Made by a program: the position numbers and the translations under genes | Shown: piece after piece, positions 15,307 through 24,677 of the stretch | Numbering within the stretch: the first letter of the stretch is position 1 | Layout of the letters: the number at the start of each line of letters is the position of its first letter | The notes under the pieces: model-generated | Told to the model about the DNA's origin: nothing | Seen by the model: the letters and a program-made list of their open reading frames with translations, nothing else | Databases searched by the model: none | DNA from: an uncultured Caproiciproducens sp. | GTDB lineage: Bacteria; Bacillota; Clostridia; Oscillospirales; Acutalibacteraceae | Direction: 5' to 3' | DNA: 64,000 nucleotides | NCBI RefSeq assembly: GCF_963664915.1 | Contig: NZ_OY761810.1 | Span: 1,874,661 to 1,938,660, forward strand

Positions 15307-16494
15307 TTAGGCACTCTTCCTTTTTGAAAGCAGATCGACCGTGACGGCTCCTAAAAGGACCAAGCCTTTAATGACGCGCTGAATATCAACCGACCAACCG
15401 ATCAGAGACATACCGTTGTTCAAAACGCCCATAATCAATGCGCCGACAACTGCACCGATGATAGTGCCGATGCCGCCATATGTAGCAGCGCCGCCAATGT
15501 AGCAGCTTGCCATTGCGTCAAGCTCAAACCCGTCGCCTGCTTTTGGCGTTGCAGAGGCATTGCGCGCTGAAAGGACAATACCGGCAAGGGCGCATAAAAG
15601 ACCCATGTTTACGTAAACCCAGAACAGCACACGGTTTGTCTTAATACCGGAAAGTTTCGCGGCTTTAACATTGCCGCCGACCGCATAAATCTGACGGCCG
15701 ATAACCATCCTGCTGGTGATCACGGTGTAAATGAGAATCAGTGCGAGCATTAATGCGAGCACGACGGGCAGACCGTTGTATTTGGCAAGCTCAATGGTAA
15801 AGAAGTTTAAAAGAAAAATAATAATAATCAGTTTCATGGCGGTTTGCCAGACAGGAGGAGTCGCAAAGTTGTATTTGCTTTTGTCTTTTATGGAATGGAA
15901 TTCGCCGAAAATAATCAGCAGGGAACCGATAATTCCTACAAAGATAGACCAAAGTTCTATTTTTTGTCCGCCGATATGTATGTAAGATGAGGGGAGGTAA
16001 CCGGCGCCGATCTGCACATAGGCGTCCGGAAGAGGACCCTTTGTCTGACCGTTCAGGATTACCATGGTGAGTCCGCGGAAAATTAGCATGTTGGCGAGGG
16101 TGACGACGAATGGCGGCACATGCAGATAAGCGATGAAAAAGCCCTGCCACATTCCGACCAAAACCCCAAGGATCAGTACAATGACAAAGGCAAGGGGGAT
16201 GGGCATGTGATAGTCAAGAACCATAATTGCACAGGCGGCGCCGGTGAAGGCGACGACTGATCCGACGGAAAGGTCAACATTGCCGGTCAATACGCAAAGC
16301 AGCATGCCTACCGCAAGAACGACAACATAGCTGTTCTGCATAATTAGGTTGTTCATGTTCATCGGGCTTGCGTTTTTCCCTCCCGATAAAATTGTGAAAA
16401 AAAGGTAAATAGCGATTAAGGCAATCATCATGCCGTATTGTTTTAGATTGATACTGGCGGGTTTTTTCATTGCAGAAGCTGATGGATTACTCAT
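15307..16494 (-). CDS. gguB: Sugar ABC transporter permease (GguB/XylH type)
   Basis: A 395-residue integral membrane permease of the BPD_transp_2 family, with about ten or more hydrophobic segments and the family signature region VGGNVKAAKLSGIKTNRVLF near the C-terminal third. It forms the membrane channel with the ATPase encoded immediately upstream (the stop and start are adjacent) and the ChvE-like binding protein. The length above 390 is typical of XylH/GguB rather than RbsC permeases. Its place in the ara locus indicates L-arabinose, possibly with xylose or galactose, as substrate. Confidence 0.92.
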   Translation of the reverse strand: MSNPSASAMKKPASINLKQYGMMIALIAIYLFFTILSGGKNASPMNMNNLIMQNSYVVVLAVGMLLCVLTGNVDLSVGSVVAFTGAACAIMVLDYHMPIPLAFVIVLILGVLVGMWQGFFIAYLHVPPFVVTLANMLIFRGLTMVILNGQTKGPLPDAYVQIGAGYLPSSYIHIGGQKIELWSIFVGIIGSLLIIFGEFHSIKDKSKYNFATPPVWQTAMKLIIIIFLLNFFTIELAKYNGLPVVLALMLALILIYTVITSRMVIGRQIYAVGGNVKAAKLSGIKTNRVLFWVYVNMGLLCALAGIVLSARNASATPKAGDGFELDAMASCYIGGAATYGGIGTIIGAVVGALIMGVLNNGMSLIGWSVDIQRVIKGLVLLGAVTVDLLSKRKSA

Positions 16495-18045
16495 TTACTT
16501 CTTCTCCCTTCCGTTATGCTTCATAATGGTTTTCATAATCAGTTCCTGAGAAAGCTCATTCTTTTGCAGTTCACCCGCGATTTGTCCATCATTAATTACA
16601 TATATCCGGTCGCAGACACCCAAAAGTTCCGGCATTTCAGAAGAAATAAAAACAACGGCTTTCCCTTCATCCGCAAGTTTGTTGATAATACTGTATATTT
16701 CATATTTCGCGCCGACATCTATGCCGCGCGTGGGTTCGTCAAGGATGAGCACATCCGGCTCGGAAAGCATCCATTTGGCAAGAACTACCTTCTGCTGATT
16801 TCCTCCCGAAAGGGAACCTACATTTTGCTCTATGGAATTTGCTTTAATATTGATTTTTTCTCGGTAACTTTCAGCCTGCAGAATTTCCTCGCTTTTATTA
16901 ATAAAGTTGTTCTTTGAAAAGCGGGATTCAAGACTTGCAAGGGTCATATTCCACTTAATATCGTTGATCAGAACCAGCCCGTAGGTTTTCCGGTCCTCAG
17001 ACACATAGGCGATTCCATTGTTGATCGCGTCTTTAATGGAGGGAATCTTTATTTCCTTGCCGTCTTTATAAATTTCTCCGGAAATTTTAGTTCCATAAGC
17101 CCTGCCGAATATACTCATGGCTAATTCTGTTCGCCCTGCACCCATCAGGCCGGCGAAACCGACCACTTCTCCTTTAGAGACGTGAAAGGAAACATCTTTA
17201 ATGATCTGACGGTCGGGATCGTCCGGATGAAAGACATTCCAGTTTGTCACCTCGAAAGCAGTGTCGCCGATGTGACTTTCCCTTGGAGGATACCGGTTGG
17301 TCAGTTCACGGCCAACCATATCTTTAATAATCCGGTCTTCTGTAATTTCGTCGGTATTTTTGTCCATTGTTTCAATCGTTTTGCCGTCGCGGATCACCGT
17401 GATTGTATCCGCTATGGCACTGAGTTCATTCAGCTTGTGCGAAATCATGATACAGGTGATTCCGTGCTCCTTCAAGCCAAGGATGATGTCGAGCAATTTT
17501 TTGCTGTCTTCATCATTCAGTGAGGCTGTCGGTTCATCTAAAATCAGCAGCTCCACTTTTTTCGCAAGGGCTTTTGCAATTTCAACAAGCTGCTGCTTAC
17601 CGACACCCAGCGAACTGATAATTGTATTTACGCTTTCATTTTCAAGGCCGACTTTTTTCAATATTTCAATTGCTTTCTGCTGCGTTTTACCCCAGTCGAT
17701 CATACCGCGCACGGATGTGACTTCGTTCCCTATAAATATGTTTTCTGCAATGGTGAGGTACGGACTGAGTGCAAGCTCCTGATGAATAATCACGATGCCT
17801 TTTCGCTCGCTGTCGCGGATATCGCGGAATTTGCATTCCTCGCCATTGTATATAATTTCTCCCGAGTATTCACCGTACGGATAAACCCCGGAAAGAACGT
17901 TCATCAAAGTTGATTTGCCAGCGCCGTTTTCGCCGCACAGCGCGTGAACTTCGCCGCGCTTTACCGTTAAATTCACATCATTCAGGGCCTTGATTCCGGA
18001 GAATTCCTTCGTAATATGTTTCATCTCAAGCAATACGTCGGACAT
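16495..18045 (-). CDS. gguA: Sugar ABC transporter ATPase (GguA/XylG type, two NBDs)
   Basis: A 516-residue protein with tandem nucleotide-binding domains. The first has Walker [10 protein letters not shown], signature [15 protein letters not shown] and Walker [12 protein letters not shown]. The second has the degenerate Walker [10 protein letters not shown], usual in this family, with [15 protein letters not shown] and [13 protein letters not shown]. It energises import through the permease, whose start codon follows its stop directly. The start ATG follows AGGGGCAAG. Family and context agree on a monosaccharide importer. Confidence 0.95.
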   Translation of the reverse strand: MSDVLLEMKHITKEFSGIKALNDVNLTVKRGEVHALCGENGAGKSTLMNVLSGVYPYGEYSGEIIYNGEECKFRDIRDSERKGIVIIHQELALSPYLTIAENIFIGNEVTSVRGMIDWGKTQQKAIEILKKVGLENESVNTIISSLGVGKQQLVEIAKALAKKVELLILDEPTASLNDEDSKKLLDIILGLKEHGITCIMISHKLNELSAIADTITVIRDGKTIETMDKNTDEITEDRIIKDMVGRELTNRYPPRESHIGDTAFEVTNWNVFHPDDPDRQIIKDVSFHVSKGEVVGFAGLMGAGRTELAMSIFGRAYGTKISGEIYKDGKEIKIPSIKDAINNGIAYVSEDRKTYGLVLINDIKWNMTLASLESRFSKNNFINKSEEILQAESYREKINIKANSIEQNVGSLSGGNQQKVVLAKWMLSEPDVLILDEPTRGIDVGAKYEIYSIINKLADEGKAVVFISSEMPELLGVCDRIYVINDGQIAGELQKNELSQELIMKTIMKHNGREKK

Positions 18046-18076
18046 ATACTTGCCCCTTTCCTTGTCAAATGGTTGA

Positions 18077-18107
18077 TTTAGGCGACAGTTCCCTGCTGCC
18101 GCCTAAA
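18077..18107 (-). repeat. Intra-operon stem-loop between chvE and gguA
   Basis: TTTAGGCG (18077-18084) and CGCCTAAA (18100-18107), with further CAG/CTG pairing inside, form a hairpin without a T-run. Such stems after binding-protein genes commonly stabilise the upstream message and raise its expression over the ATPase and permease; here that is inference. Confidence 0.6.
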
Positions 18108-18131
18108 CCAGAGGAGGATTGGTTATATTGC

Positions 18132-19277
18132 TTACTTTAACTGATCAGCTTTGTAGTAGCCGGTATCAATCAGGGCGGTGGTAATGTTGTCCTTATCGAC
18201 CGGAACAGGGGTGCACAGATAGGAGGGAACAACCAGTTTATTATTATTGTAAGATTTTTTGTCGTTAATTTCAGGCTCTGTGCCTTCCAGAACGGCCTGA
18301 ACCATTTTTACGCATTTTTCAGCAAGAATGCGGGTATCCTTGAATATGGTCATGGTCTGCTTGCCGGACTGAATGTTCTTAACGGCCATCAGTTCGGCAT
18401 CCTGACCGGTAATGAGAGGCCATTTTGTGCCGACCTTGTAGCCTGCGCCTTCCAGTGCGGCCGCGATGCCGTAGGAAATTCCGTCAAACGGGCTCAGAAC
18501 AATATCGACGTCTTTGCCTGTGCTGTAGTATCCGGAAAGAATGTCTTCCATGCGCTTCTGCGCTGTTTCTTGTGACCAGCGAAGGGTGCAGATCGTATCA
18601 AATTTTGTTTGTTTGGAAACGACGACCAGCTTGCCGTTGTCTATGTATTTCTGCAATACTTCCATGGCGCCCGTATTGAGGAAATGTGCGTTGTTGTCGT
18701 CCGGGGAACCAGCGAACAGCTCAATATTGAACGGTCCTTTGCCTTCTGCCAGCCCCATTTTTTCTTCTATGTATTTGCCGATTGCCGTGCCGACACCTTT
18801 GTTGTCAAATGTCGCATAATAGGAGACGGCGTCCGTGTCCATCAAGAGACGATCATAGGCGATCACCGGGATGCCGTTTGACTTCGCCTGCGCGAGAACA
18901 TTTACCAGAGCGCTGGAGTCGATGGATGCGATGACCAGACAGCTTGCGCCGCTTGTGATCATATTCTCAATCTGAGAAACCTGAGCCTGCACGTCATCTT
19001 CCGCGTACTGCAGGTCGACCTCGTACCCAAGAGCTTCCAACTTGTCTTTCATATTGTTGCCGTCTTGAATCCAGCGCTGCGAAGACTGAGTTGGCATTGC
19101 AACGCCAACTTTTTTACCATTGCTTGCTGCTTTTGCCGTGGAGGCCGTTGATTCTGTGGGGGCGGCCGCCTGGGAACCTGCCGATGCTCCAGTGGTTGTT
19201 GTTGAGCTGCACGCCACTGCCGACAGCAGCATACAGACTCCGAGCACAATTGCGATGAACTTATTGAACCTCTTCAT
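18132..19277 (-). CDS. chvE: ChvE-type sugar-binding lipoprotein
   Basis: A 381-residue secreted solute-binding protein. The lipoprotein signal peptide ends in LSAVAC with the acylated Cys near residue 23, followed by an Ala/Ser/Thr linker and a type I periplasmic-binding fold beginning KVGVAMPTQSSQRWIQDG. The whole body follows the multiple-sugar-binding ChvE family. It is the first gene of the operon, with the ribosome binding site AAAGGAG. It captures the pentose outside the membrane for GguAB. A strong promoter and AraR-like site precede it. Confidence 0.93.
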   Translation of the reverse strand: MKRFNKFIAIVLGVCMLLSAVACSSTTTTGASAGSQAAAPTESTASTAKAASNGKKVGVAMPTQSSQRWIQDGNNMKDKLEALGYEVDLQYAEDDVQAQVSQIENMITSGASCLVIASIDSSALVNVLAQAKSNGIPVIAYDRLLMDTDAVSYYATFDNKGVGTAIGKYIEEKMGLAEGKGPFNIELFAGSPDDNNAHFLNTGAMEVLQKYIDNGKLVVVSKQTKFDTICTLRWSQETAQKRMEDILSGYYSTGKDVDIVLSPFDGISYGIAAALEGAGYKVGTKWPLITGQDAELMAVKNIQSGKQTMTIFKDTRILAEKCVKMVQAVLEGTEPEINDKKSYNNNKLVVPSYLCTPVPVDKDNITTALIDTGYYKADQLK

Positions 19278-19390
19278 TTCTCTTCTCTCCTTTTGTTTGT
19301 TGTGGACAACTTATACTGATAAACCGTAAATATATACGGTAGTATCATTATTGATAATTTTATTTGTACTCAACATTTTTTTGTATCTAT

Positions 19391-19419
19391 AATATACAAT
19401 ACGATATAGTACTTGTCAA
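19391..19419 (-). promoter_or_regulatory. Sigma-A promoter of the sugar transporter operon
   Basis: On the minus strand TTGACA (19419-19414) and TATATT (19396-19391) with a 17-base spacer. Transcription would start near 19384. An AraR half-site, ATTTGTAC (19362-19369), lies in the early transcribed region. Confidence 0.75.
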
Positions 19420-19452
19420 TATAAATTATACAGAAAAATCAATAAATATTAT

Positions 19453-19470
19453 AATTTGTATGTACAACTT
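19453..19470. promoter_or_regulatory. AraR-like operator upstream of the transporter
   Basis: AATTTGTA-TG-TACAACTT is the same 8-2-8 palindrome as at 14069 with one mismatch between arms, placed upstream of the -35 box. With the downstream half-site near 19362 it could form a repression loop. Confidence 0.7.
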
Positions 19471-19535
19471 GTTATCATACAAGTATAACTTATATGTACT
19501 ATTCAGTTCGCGGGCAGCCCTAAGAAGAACGATAC

Positions 19536-19562
19536 AAAAAAGGAGCGAAGCATTTCAGCTCC
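19536..19562 (-). terminator. Possible terminator overlapping the 56-aa gene's stop
   Basis: On the minus strand GGAGC and GCTCC pair across a short loop and are followed by six T. The stem includes the stop codon of the gene at 19555. Confidence 0.5.
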
Positions 19563-19725
19563 GCTCACAATCATTTGCTTTGGTAAGATTTTCAGCAATT
19601 CTGCGCAGGTCTTCTTCCGAACGTACTTCAGGGCCGGCCTGTTTAATGTTTTCCTGCACAAACTTTGGCAGTGACAAAAAATATTGATTGGTATTCAAAT
19701 TATCGACAAAATGATTTTTAGACAT
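19555..19725 (-). CDS. Small hypothetical protein (56 aa)
   Basis: Begins MSKNHFVDNLNTNQYFLSL and ends ENLTKANDCERS; soluble, no recognised domain. The start ATG at 19725 has a good GGAGGTGA ribosome binding site. It follows another small gene on the same strand with only 31 bases between, so the two are probably co-transcribed. It contains a helix rich in charged residues (RSEEDLRRIAENL). Function unknown; both the coding potential and the terminator after it support a real gene. Confidence 0.65.
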   Translation of the reverse strand: MSKNHFVDNLNTNQYFLSLPKFVQENIKQAGPEVRSEEDLRRIAENLTKANDCERS

Positions 19726-19756
19726 AATTCACCTCCGCGTGTTATTTTTACGGCGC

Positions 19757-19951
19757 TCACAGTTCGCTGACAAATTCCTTAATGCTTTCCAGCTCGCCGG
19801 TCAGCGGAACGCCGATTACCTTCGACAATGCCTGATTCAGTTCCTCATATTGGTCGCCGGTTGTAATAATGCGCGCAGTCTCGTGTTCTTTCAGCAATGC
19901 AATGCGGCGGTCAAGTTCATGAATCACCGCCTGCTTGATGTCTTTGCCCAT
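19757..19951 (-). CDS. Small hypothetical protein (64 aa)
   Basis: Starts MGKDIKQAVIHELDRRIALLKEH and is predicted to be mostly helical. The ATG at 19951 follows GGAAGTG at good distance. It is the first of a two-gene unit with the 56-residue protein, divergent from the DEAD-box helicase gene downstream. No family could be assigned; it contains no Cys or membrane segment. Confidence 0.65.
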   Translation of the reverse strand: MGKDIKQAVIHELDRRIALLKEHETARIITTGDQYEELNQALSKVIGVPLTGELESIKEFVSEL

Positions 19952-20055
19952 GAAAGCACTTCCTTTCGCGGTTAGTATTTGTCTGCGGTGTAAAGAGTAT
20001 GCGTGATGTCCTATTTTCAGAAGGTACTGATAGCTTTTGATTTTTGGGTAATAAT

Positions 20056-20084
20056 TAGACTATTAGGTAAAGTTGTGTTATAAT
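20056..20084 (+). promoter_or_regulatory. Promoter of the DEAD-box helicase gene
   Basis: TAGACT (20056-20061) and TATAAT (20079-20084) with a 17-base spacer and a TTGTGT extension before the -10. The transcript has an untranslated leader of about 70 bases. Confidence 0.6.
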
Positions 20085-20161
20085 TTAAAAAACAAAAATA
20101 TAGAACATGGTCATGAAAAGCCTTAGCACCAGGTTATATAGAATAAAAATTAGGAGTAAAC

Positions 20162-21496
20162 ATGAATTTTAAAGACCTTAACCTCAACCCAAAGATATTG
20201 GATGCCCTCGAAAAAGAAAACTATGCCGTACCAACACCCATTCAGGAGCAGGCAATTCCGCTTGTGCTCGCCGGCAGAGATTTGCTCGGCTGCGCGCAGA
20301 CCGGCACCGGAAAAACAGCGGCGTTTGCCGTGCCGATCTTACAGCTTTTAGGCAACCACATCGCGGAAAAAATTGAGCCGCGTAAAATCCGCTCCTTAAT
20401 CCTCACGCCGACAAGAGAACTTGCCGTTCAAATTTATGAAAGTTTTCATTCTTACGGCCGTTACACCAGACTGCACGCCTGCGTGGTGTTCGGCGGTGTT
20501 TCCCAGAAGATGCAGGTGGAAAAACTGCGCCGCGGCGTGGACATATTGGTCGCCACCCCCGGCAGACTGAACGATTTGATGAATCAGGGATACATTCAGC
20601 TGCAAAATGTGGAAATACTTGTGCTGGATGAAGCGGACCGCATGCTTGATATGGGATTTATTGCGGACGTAAAGAAAATCATTTCAAAGATTCCTCAGAA
20701 AAGGCAGACACTTCTTTTCTCCGCAACCATGCCAAAAGAAATCGAGGAAATGGTTAATTCCATTCTGGTTGATCCTGCCAAGGTGAGCATTACACCGCCG
20801 GCAACGACTGTGGACATGATCGATCAGTCTCTGTATTTTGTGGATAAGGATAATAAACGCAAGCTGCTGATTCATCTTTTACTGGATCAGTCGATCCGAT
20901 CCGCTCTGGTGTTTACCAGAACGAAGCATGGTGCCGATCGTGTGGTTAAGGATCTGACCACGGCAAAAATCAACGCGCAGGCCATCCATGGGAACAAGTC
21001 GCAGAATGCCCGCCAGACAGCGCTGAACAGTTTTAAAAATGGAAATATCCGCGTGCTTGTGGCGACGGATATCGCGGCGAGGGGCATTGATATTGAGGAT
21101 CTTTCCTGTGTGTTCAACTATGATCTTCCCGAGGTTCCCGAAACCTACGTTCACCGTATTGGACGAACCGGCAGAGCCGGCCTAAGCGGAAAGGCTGTTT
21201 CATTTTGCTGTATCGATGAGAAATCGGATTTAAGAAATATTCAGAAACTGATCGGAAAAACCATTCCAGTGGTGGAGGACAACCCGTATCCCCTGCTGAT
21301 TACAACCCCAACCCCAAAATCGGAATTGCGCCACCGCCGCCCTATGGCGCCGAGCATCGATCCAAGAAGGAAAGCGCCGATCAAAAAAGAAACAACCGGC
21401 AGAAGCAGTTTCTCCGACAGTGCAAAAGGCGGCCCGCCGGCTAAAAAATATACGGATAAGCCTAAGTGGAAAAATACGTATTCCCGGAAGGGTTAA
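20162..21496 (+). CDS. DEAD-box ATP-dependent RNA helicase
   Basis: A 444-residue RhlE/CshA-type helicase that remodels RNA duplexes, probably in ribosome assembly, decay or cold adaptation. All motifs are present: the Q motif region (PTPIQEQAIP), I (AQTGTGKT), Ia (PTRELA), II (LDEADRML), III (SAT), V (ATDIAARGID) and VI (HRIGRTGRAG). The C-terminal tail is basic and Lys/Arg/Pro-rich (residues 370-444), as in RhlE proteins that use it for RNA binding. It is monocistronic, with a ribosome binding site around TAGGAG and a perfect terminator behind. Confidence 0.95.
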   Translation: MNFKDLNLNPKILDALEKENYAVPTPIQEQAIPLVLAGRDLLGCAQTGTGKTAAFAVPILQLLGNHIAEKIEPRKIRSLILTPTRELAVQIYESFHSYGRYTRLHACVVFGGVSQKMQVEKLRRGVDILVATPGRLNDLMNQGYIQLQNVEILVLDEADRMLDMGFIADVKKIISKIPQKRQTLLFSATMPKEIEEMVNSILVDPAKVSITPPATTVDMIDQSLYFVDKDNKRKLLIHLLLDQSIRSALVFTRTKHGADRVVKDLTTAKINAQAIHGNKSQNARQTALNSFKNGNIRVLVATDIAARGIDIEDLSCVFNYDLPEVPETYVHRIGRTGRAGLSGKAVSFCCIDEKSDLRNIQKLIGKTIPVVEDNPYPLLITTPTPKSELRHRRPMAPSIDPRRKAPIKKETTGRSSFSDSAKGGPPAKKYTDKPKWKNTYSRKG

Positions 21497-21497
21497 A

Positions 21498-21537
21498 TAA
21501 AAATCCGTCCCGAATGTGCATTCGGGACGGATTTTTT
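21498..21537. terminator. Terminator of the DEAD-box gene (bidirectional)
   Basis: AAAAATCCGTCCCGAA pairs perfectly with TTCGGGACGGATTTTT across a 6-base loop. Confidence 0.97.
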
Positions 21538-21551
21538 AACAGACGAAATAA

Positions 21552-21773
21552 TTACAGCTTGAATTCATCCGCGCTGTGTGGCTTCAGTGCAGGCAGATTG
21601 ATCGGTGTGCGTTTCAGCGGATCATATACAAATCGGCTGCAGCTGCCGTCCGGTTCGAGATACCTGCCAAGTTTGCAGACGCTTGCTCCGTCGAAATCGG
21701 AGCAGTTTTCGCAGTGCTTACAGTCGGTCTCTATCTGATTACCAAAAAGCTTCACTTTCTTTTTTCCAAACAT
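21552..21773 (-). CDS. Small cysteine-rich protein (73 aa)
   Basis: Has a basic start (MFGKKKVKLFG) and five Cys arranged C-x2-C-x2-C, then C and C (DCKHCENC, SVCKLG, GSCSRF), suggesting a metal- or cluster-binding fold. The C-terminal part is Pro-rich (FVYDPLKRTPINLPALKP). Proteins of this general look occur in Clostridia without known function. It is transcribed convergently with the helicase and sits on the same strand as ylbJ, about 135 bases upstream of this gene. Role unknown. Confidence 0.75.
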   Translation of the reverse strand: MFGKKKVKLFGNQIETDCKHCENCSDFDGASVCKLGRYLEPDGSCSRFVYDPLKRTPINLPALKPHSADEFKL

Positions 21774-21908
21774 TTTTATTCTCCTGCTGCTTACATGATT
21801 GAAATTTGCAAAACAAAAAGGTTTTTCTTTACTGTGCTCTTTAAATTCTGCCCGTGTTTTTCAGATGATTGCATTTTTCTTTAGTAATATGACAATATTA
21901 TTATAACA

Positions 21909-22970
21909 TTATTGATCATTAATTTCCAGTTTTTCACGCGGAAGACTGAAAATCAATGCTACACAGAGCGCGATCAGCGCGGCGGCGGTGGGGACGGAGC
22001 TCGAAAAGGCTCCCGCCAGAGGCTGGGACGTTGTATTGAATACTTCCACATCAGCGGGAAATACGCGCATCAAAGCCCATGTAATGGCGGCGGCGGCTAA
22101 TCCGTGAAATAGGCGGAACAGCATAAACCGGGGAAGATGAACCCTGATGCTTGAGACGGAAGAAAGAATCTGGAAGTGCACGCAGACGCCCCCCCAGCCA
22201 ATGGCGAGCGAGACTGCCCACAGCGGCACTCCAAGCTTTGCAAGGTCGGAGCAGCCGCCTGTCACCTCCAGCAGAGCGGAAAGCGCCGCCGCCGCGCGCG
22301 GCTCCTTTACCCATAGCCGAAGCAAGTTCAAAATGGCGGCGAACAGGATTACAAAACAGCACATGTTGATCATGGAACGCGCCGCGTCGGCAGCAGACAA
22401 AATCAGCGCGTCCGCCCCTGTGTTTTTGGCGCGTTTCCGTTTGTTCTTTGATGAAACAATTTCGTTTTTTACGCCGATACCGCATACGACGCATAAAATC
22501 AAAGAAGCGGCAAGCTGGGAAACAAGCAGGATGATTCCGGAACGTTCGTTTCTCAGAAACCCCATTCCGACAGCGGTAATGACAAACGCGGGGCCGGAAT
22601 TGACGCAGAAGCAAAGCATACGGGCAGCCTGATTCTCGCTGATGGCGCCGTCTTCGTACAATGACGCAATGCCGCGCGCTCCGGTAGGATATCCGCCGAT
22701 CGCGCTCATCAGGATGGTCGCGGCCGTACTGCCCGGCAGTTTTAACACAGCGCGGCAGGGCGCTTCAAACAGTCTGCCGATTTTTTCCGACAGACCGCTT
22801 TTGACCACAAACACGGACAATACCATAAACGGATACAGCGAGGGCACAAGGATTTGCAGGCAGTATCCGATTCCGTTTTTGGCGCCTGCCGCGGCCTGTG
22901 CGGGGAAAATCAGGAGCGTGCAGGCGATCAGGAATGTTGCGGTCAGCAGCAGACCCTGTTTCATTCTCAT
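21909..22970 (-). CDS. ylbJ: Sporulation integral membrane protein YlbJ
   Basis: A 353-residue polytopic membrane protein of the nucleoside-recognition/YlbJ family. It shows LQILVPSLYPFMVLSVF, then SAIGGYPTGARGIASLY and CVNSGPAFVITAVG, characteristic of YlbJ. In Bacillus YlbJ is made in the mother cell under sigma-E and is needed for resistant spores. The start at 22970 (MRMKQG) is preferred, as GGTGG lies 5 bases upstream; an internal ATG two codons later is possible. It is divergent from yqfC-yqfD, another sigma-E sporulation pair. Confidence 0.88.
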   Translation of the reverse strand: MRMKQGLLLTATFLIACTLLIFPAQAAAGAKNGIGYCLQILVPSLYPFMVLSVFVVKSGLSEKIGRLFEAPCRAVLKLPGSTAATILMSAIGGYPTGARGIASLYEDGAISENQAARMLCFCVNSGPAFVITAVGMGFLRNERSGIILLVSQLAASLILCVVCGIGVKNEIVSSKNKRKRAKNTGADALILSAADAARSMINMCCFVILFAAILNLLRLWVKEPRAAAALSALLEVTGGCSDLAKLGVPLWAVSLAIGWGGVCVHFQILSSVSSIRVHLPRFMLFRLFHGLAAAAITWALMRVFPADVEVFNTTSQPLAGAFSSSVPTAAALIALCVALIFSLPREKLEINDQ

Positions 22971-23054
22971 ATAAACCACCGTTTCTCTGTGCAGTTTCAG
23001 GGATTGGGCGGATTCATTCAGCCTGTCACCCTATTTATATATATGTCGCCGCGC

Positions 23055-23083
23055 GGATATTTACGCCAGTCACCGCATAGGCT
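23055..23083 (+). promoter_or_regulatory. Candidate sigma-E promoter of yqfC-yqfD
   Basis: GGATATT (23055-23061) and CATAGGCT (23076-23083) spaced by 14 bases match the mother-cell sigma-E consensus (KMATATT, CATACAMT) at most positions. yqfCD are sigma-E genes in Bacillus, so the context fits. Confidence 0.55.
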
Positions 23084-23118
23084 TTATATGATAAATATGA
23101 TTTAGGGCGGGGATTAGA

Positions 23119-23370
23119 TTGGCTAAAAAAATGAGTATCCGAAAGCTGACGGCACCGATGCAAATGCCATCGCACATGGAAATAAACGGGAATCAGGAAG
23201 TGATTGTCGACGGATGCGGCGGTGTGCTGGAGTATGACACCGACGTGGTCAGAATTAAAACAGGAAAGTTGATTGTGCGCTTTACGGGGCGCGGCCTGGT
23301 CATTAAATGCCTGACCGCGGATTCACTGGTGGTAACAGGGTACCTGACCGGAATCGAGTTTTGTGTGTGA
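23119..23370 (+). CDS. yqfC: Sporulation protein YqfC
   Basis: An 83-residue YabP/YqfC-family protein, mostly beta (EVIVDGCGGVLEYDTDVVRI, then GLVIKCLTADSLVVTGYLTG). The family is sporulation-specific in Firmicutes, and YqfC is co-transcribed with YqfD. A TTG start at 23119 sits 6-7 bases after GGGCGGGGA; ATG at 23131 is an alternative four codons in. It is 9 bases ahead of yqfD and opens the cluster yqfC-yqfD-phoH-ybeY. Confidence 0.9.
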   Translation: MAKKMSIRKLTAPMQMPSHMEINGNQEVIVDGCGGVLEYDTDVVRIKTGKLIVRFTGRGLVIKCLTADSLVVTGYLTGIEFCV

Positions 23371-23379
23371 GGTGGCGGG

Positions 23380-24561
23380 ATGATTTCTTTACATTTGACG
23401 CGCTGGCTCCTGGGATATGTTCGGTTTTCCGTTGTCGGCGGCAGCCGCGAACATTTTTTAAACTACTGTGCCCGCTCCGGCATCAATCTTTGGAATATCG
23501 AAGGCGGAAAGAACGGCGGGGCCTGTGTAGAAGCACGAAGTTACCGCGCGCTGCGTCCCTGCGCGCGCAAAGCAAATGTAAGGCTGAAAGCCGGCAATCG
23601 GCATGGCTTTCCGTTTGCAACAAAGGGCATACGAAGGCGCAGGGGGATTCTTGCGGGGGCAGTTTTATTCATGATTGTCATTCATCTGCTTTCGCTTCAT
23701 GTATGGAGCATTGAGGTCAGCGGGAACACCTCCATACCGACGGAACAAATTGAAGCGGAGCTGGTGCGCATGGGCGTCACGCCCGGCGCTCCGAAATCAA
23801 AGGTTCAGCCCCAGGCGCTACAGCAGAAGCTTATGCTGGAATTCCCCCAGATCGGGTGGCTGTCGGTCAATACCAGAGGGTGTTCCGCCGAAATCAAAAT
23901 GCAGGAAAAAGTCGACCGTCCGCTCATGGACGTACAAAAAGGTGAGAGCGTCTGCAATATTAAAGCCGCTGGAACGGGCCAGATCCTTAAAATGGATGTT
24001 TATACCGGCACTGCGCAGGTCAGTGCAGGAGACGCAGTTGTCGAAGGGCAGCTTCTGATCAGCTGTGTTGTTGTGGATAACCTCGGTTATTCCACACTCA
24101 GGCATGCGGCGGGTAAAATCATTGCGGAAACCGCCCACACCCTTTCGACTGAGGTCAGTTTGAAGCGCAGTTTGGTAAATCCCACGGGAAAAACACTCAC
24201 GCGCAGGTGCCTGTATCTATTTGGGGCGCGTATTCCACTCACTTTTGCGGGGAAACCGGTCGGAAACTATCAGACAGAGGGGGTACGAACCGACTTGAAG
24301 CTGATGAACTCCGTTTTACCGTTAGGTGTTTATGAAGAAAAGTGGACGGAGCAGAAAACGGAAAATATCACGCTTACAAAAGAACAGGCGATTGCCGAGG
24401 CAAAAAAGCAAATCGAGCAAAAGCAGGCGGAGGAGCTAAAGGACGCGAAAATCATTTCCGTCAGCGCGAGTGACAATTTTATCGATTCGAAGCTGATTTA
24501 CACAGTTAAAGTAAAATGCGAGGAAAATATTGCACAGGAATCGGAAATATTAATAAAATAA
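23380..24561 (+). CDS. yqfD: Sporulation protein YqfD
   Basis: A 393-residue membrane protein of the YqfD/SpoIV family. The N-terminal cytosolic part carries YVRFSVVGGSREHFLNYCA, a single membrane segment lies near residues 90-108 (GILAGAVLFMIVIHLLSLHV), and a long extracytoplasmic region begins with WSIEVSGNTSIPTEQIEAEL. In Bacillus it is a sigma-E product associated with spore formation. The ATG follows GAGGTGGCGGG. It is co-transcribed with yqfC and followed by a promoter region for phoH. Confidence 0.9.
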   Translation: MISLHLTRWLLGYVRFSVVGGSREHFLNYCARSGINLWNIEGGKNGGACVEARSYRALRPCARKANVRLKAGNRHGFPFATKGIRRRRGILAGAVLFMIVIHLLSLHVWSIEVSGNTSIPTEQIEAELVRMGVTPGAPKSKVQPQALQQKLMLEFPQIGWLSVNTRGCSAEIKMQEKVDRPLMDVQKGESVCNIKAAGTGQILKMDVYTGTAQVSAGDAVVEGQLLISCVVVDNLGYSTLRHAAGKIIAETAHTLSTEVSLKRSLVNPTGKTLTRRCLYLFGARIPLTFAGKPVGNYQTEGVRTDLKLMNSVLPLGVYEEKWTEQKTENITLTKEQAIAEAKKQIEQKQAEELKDAKIISVSASDNFIDSKLIYTVKVKCEENIAQESEILIK

Positions 24562-24677
24562 TAAGAATTTTAGTCATTAATCATGGTGACTTAACAGGTT
24601 TGCTGTGATATAATAAAATTAATTTATCTGGGGGGAAGATTTTTCATCACTGGTTAAATCTTCAAAAAGGTGATAGA

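Noticed and set aside
18077-18107. Terminator between chvE and gguA
   Set aside because: The hairpin has no T-run on the transcribed strand and the genes clearly form one operon, so an mRNA stem is the better reading.
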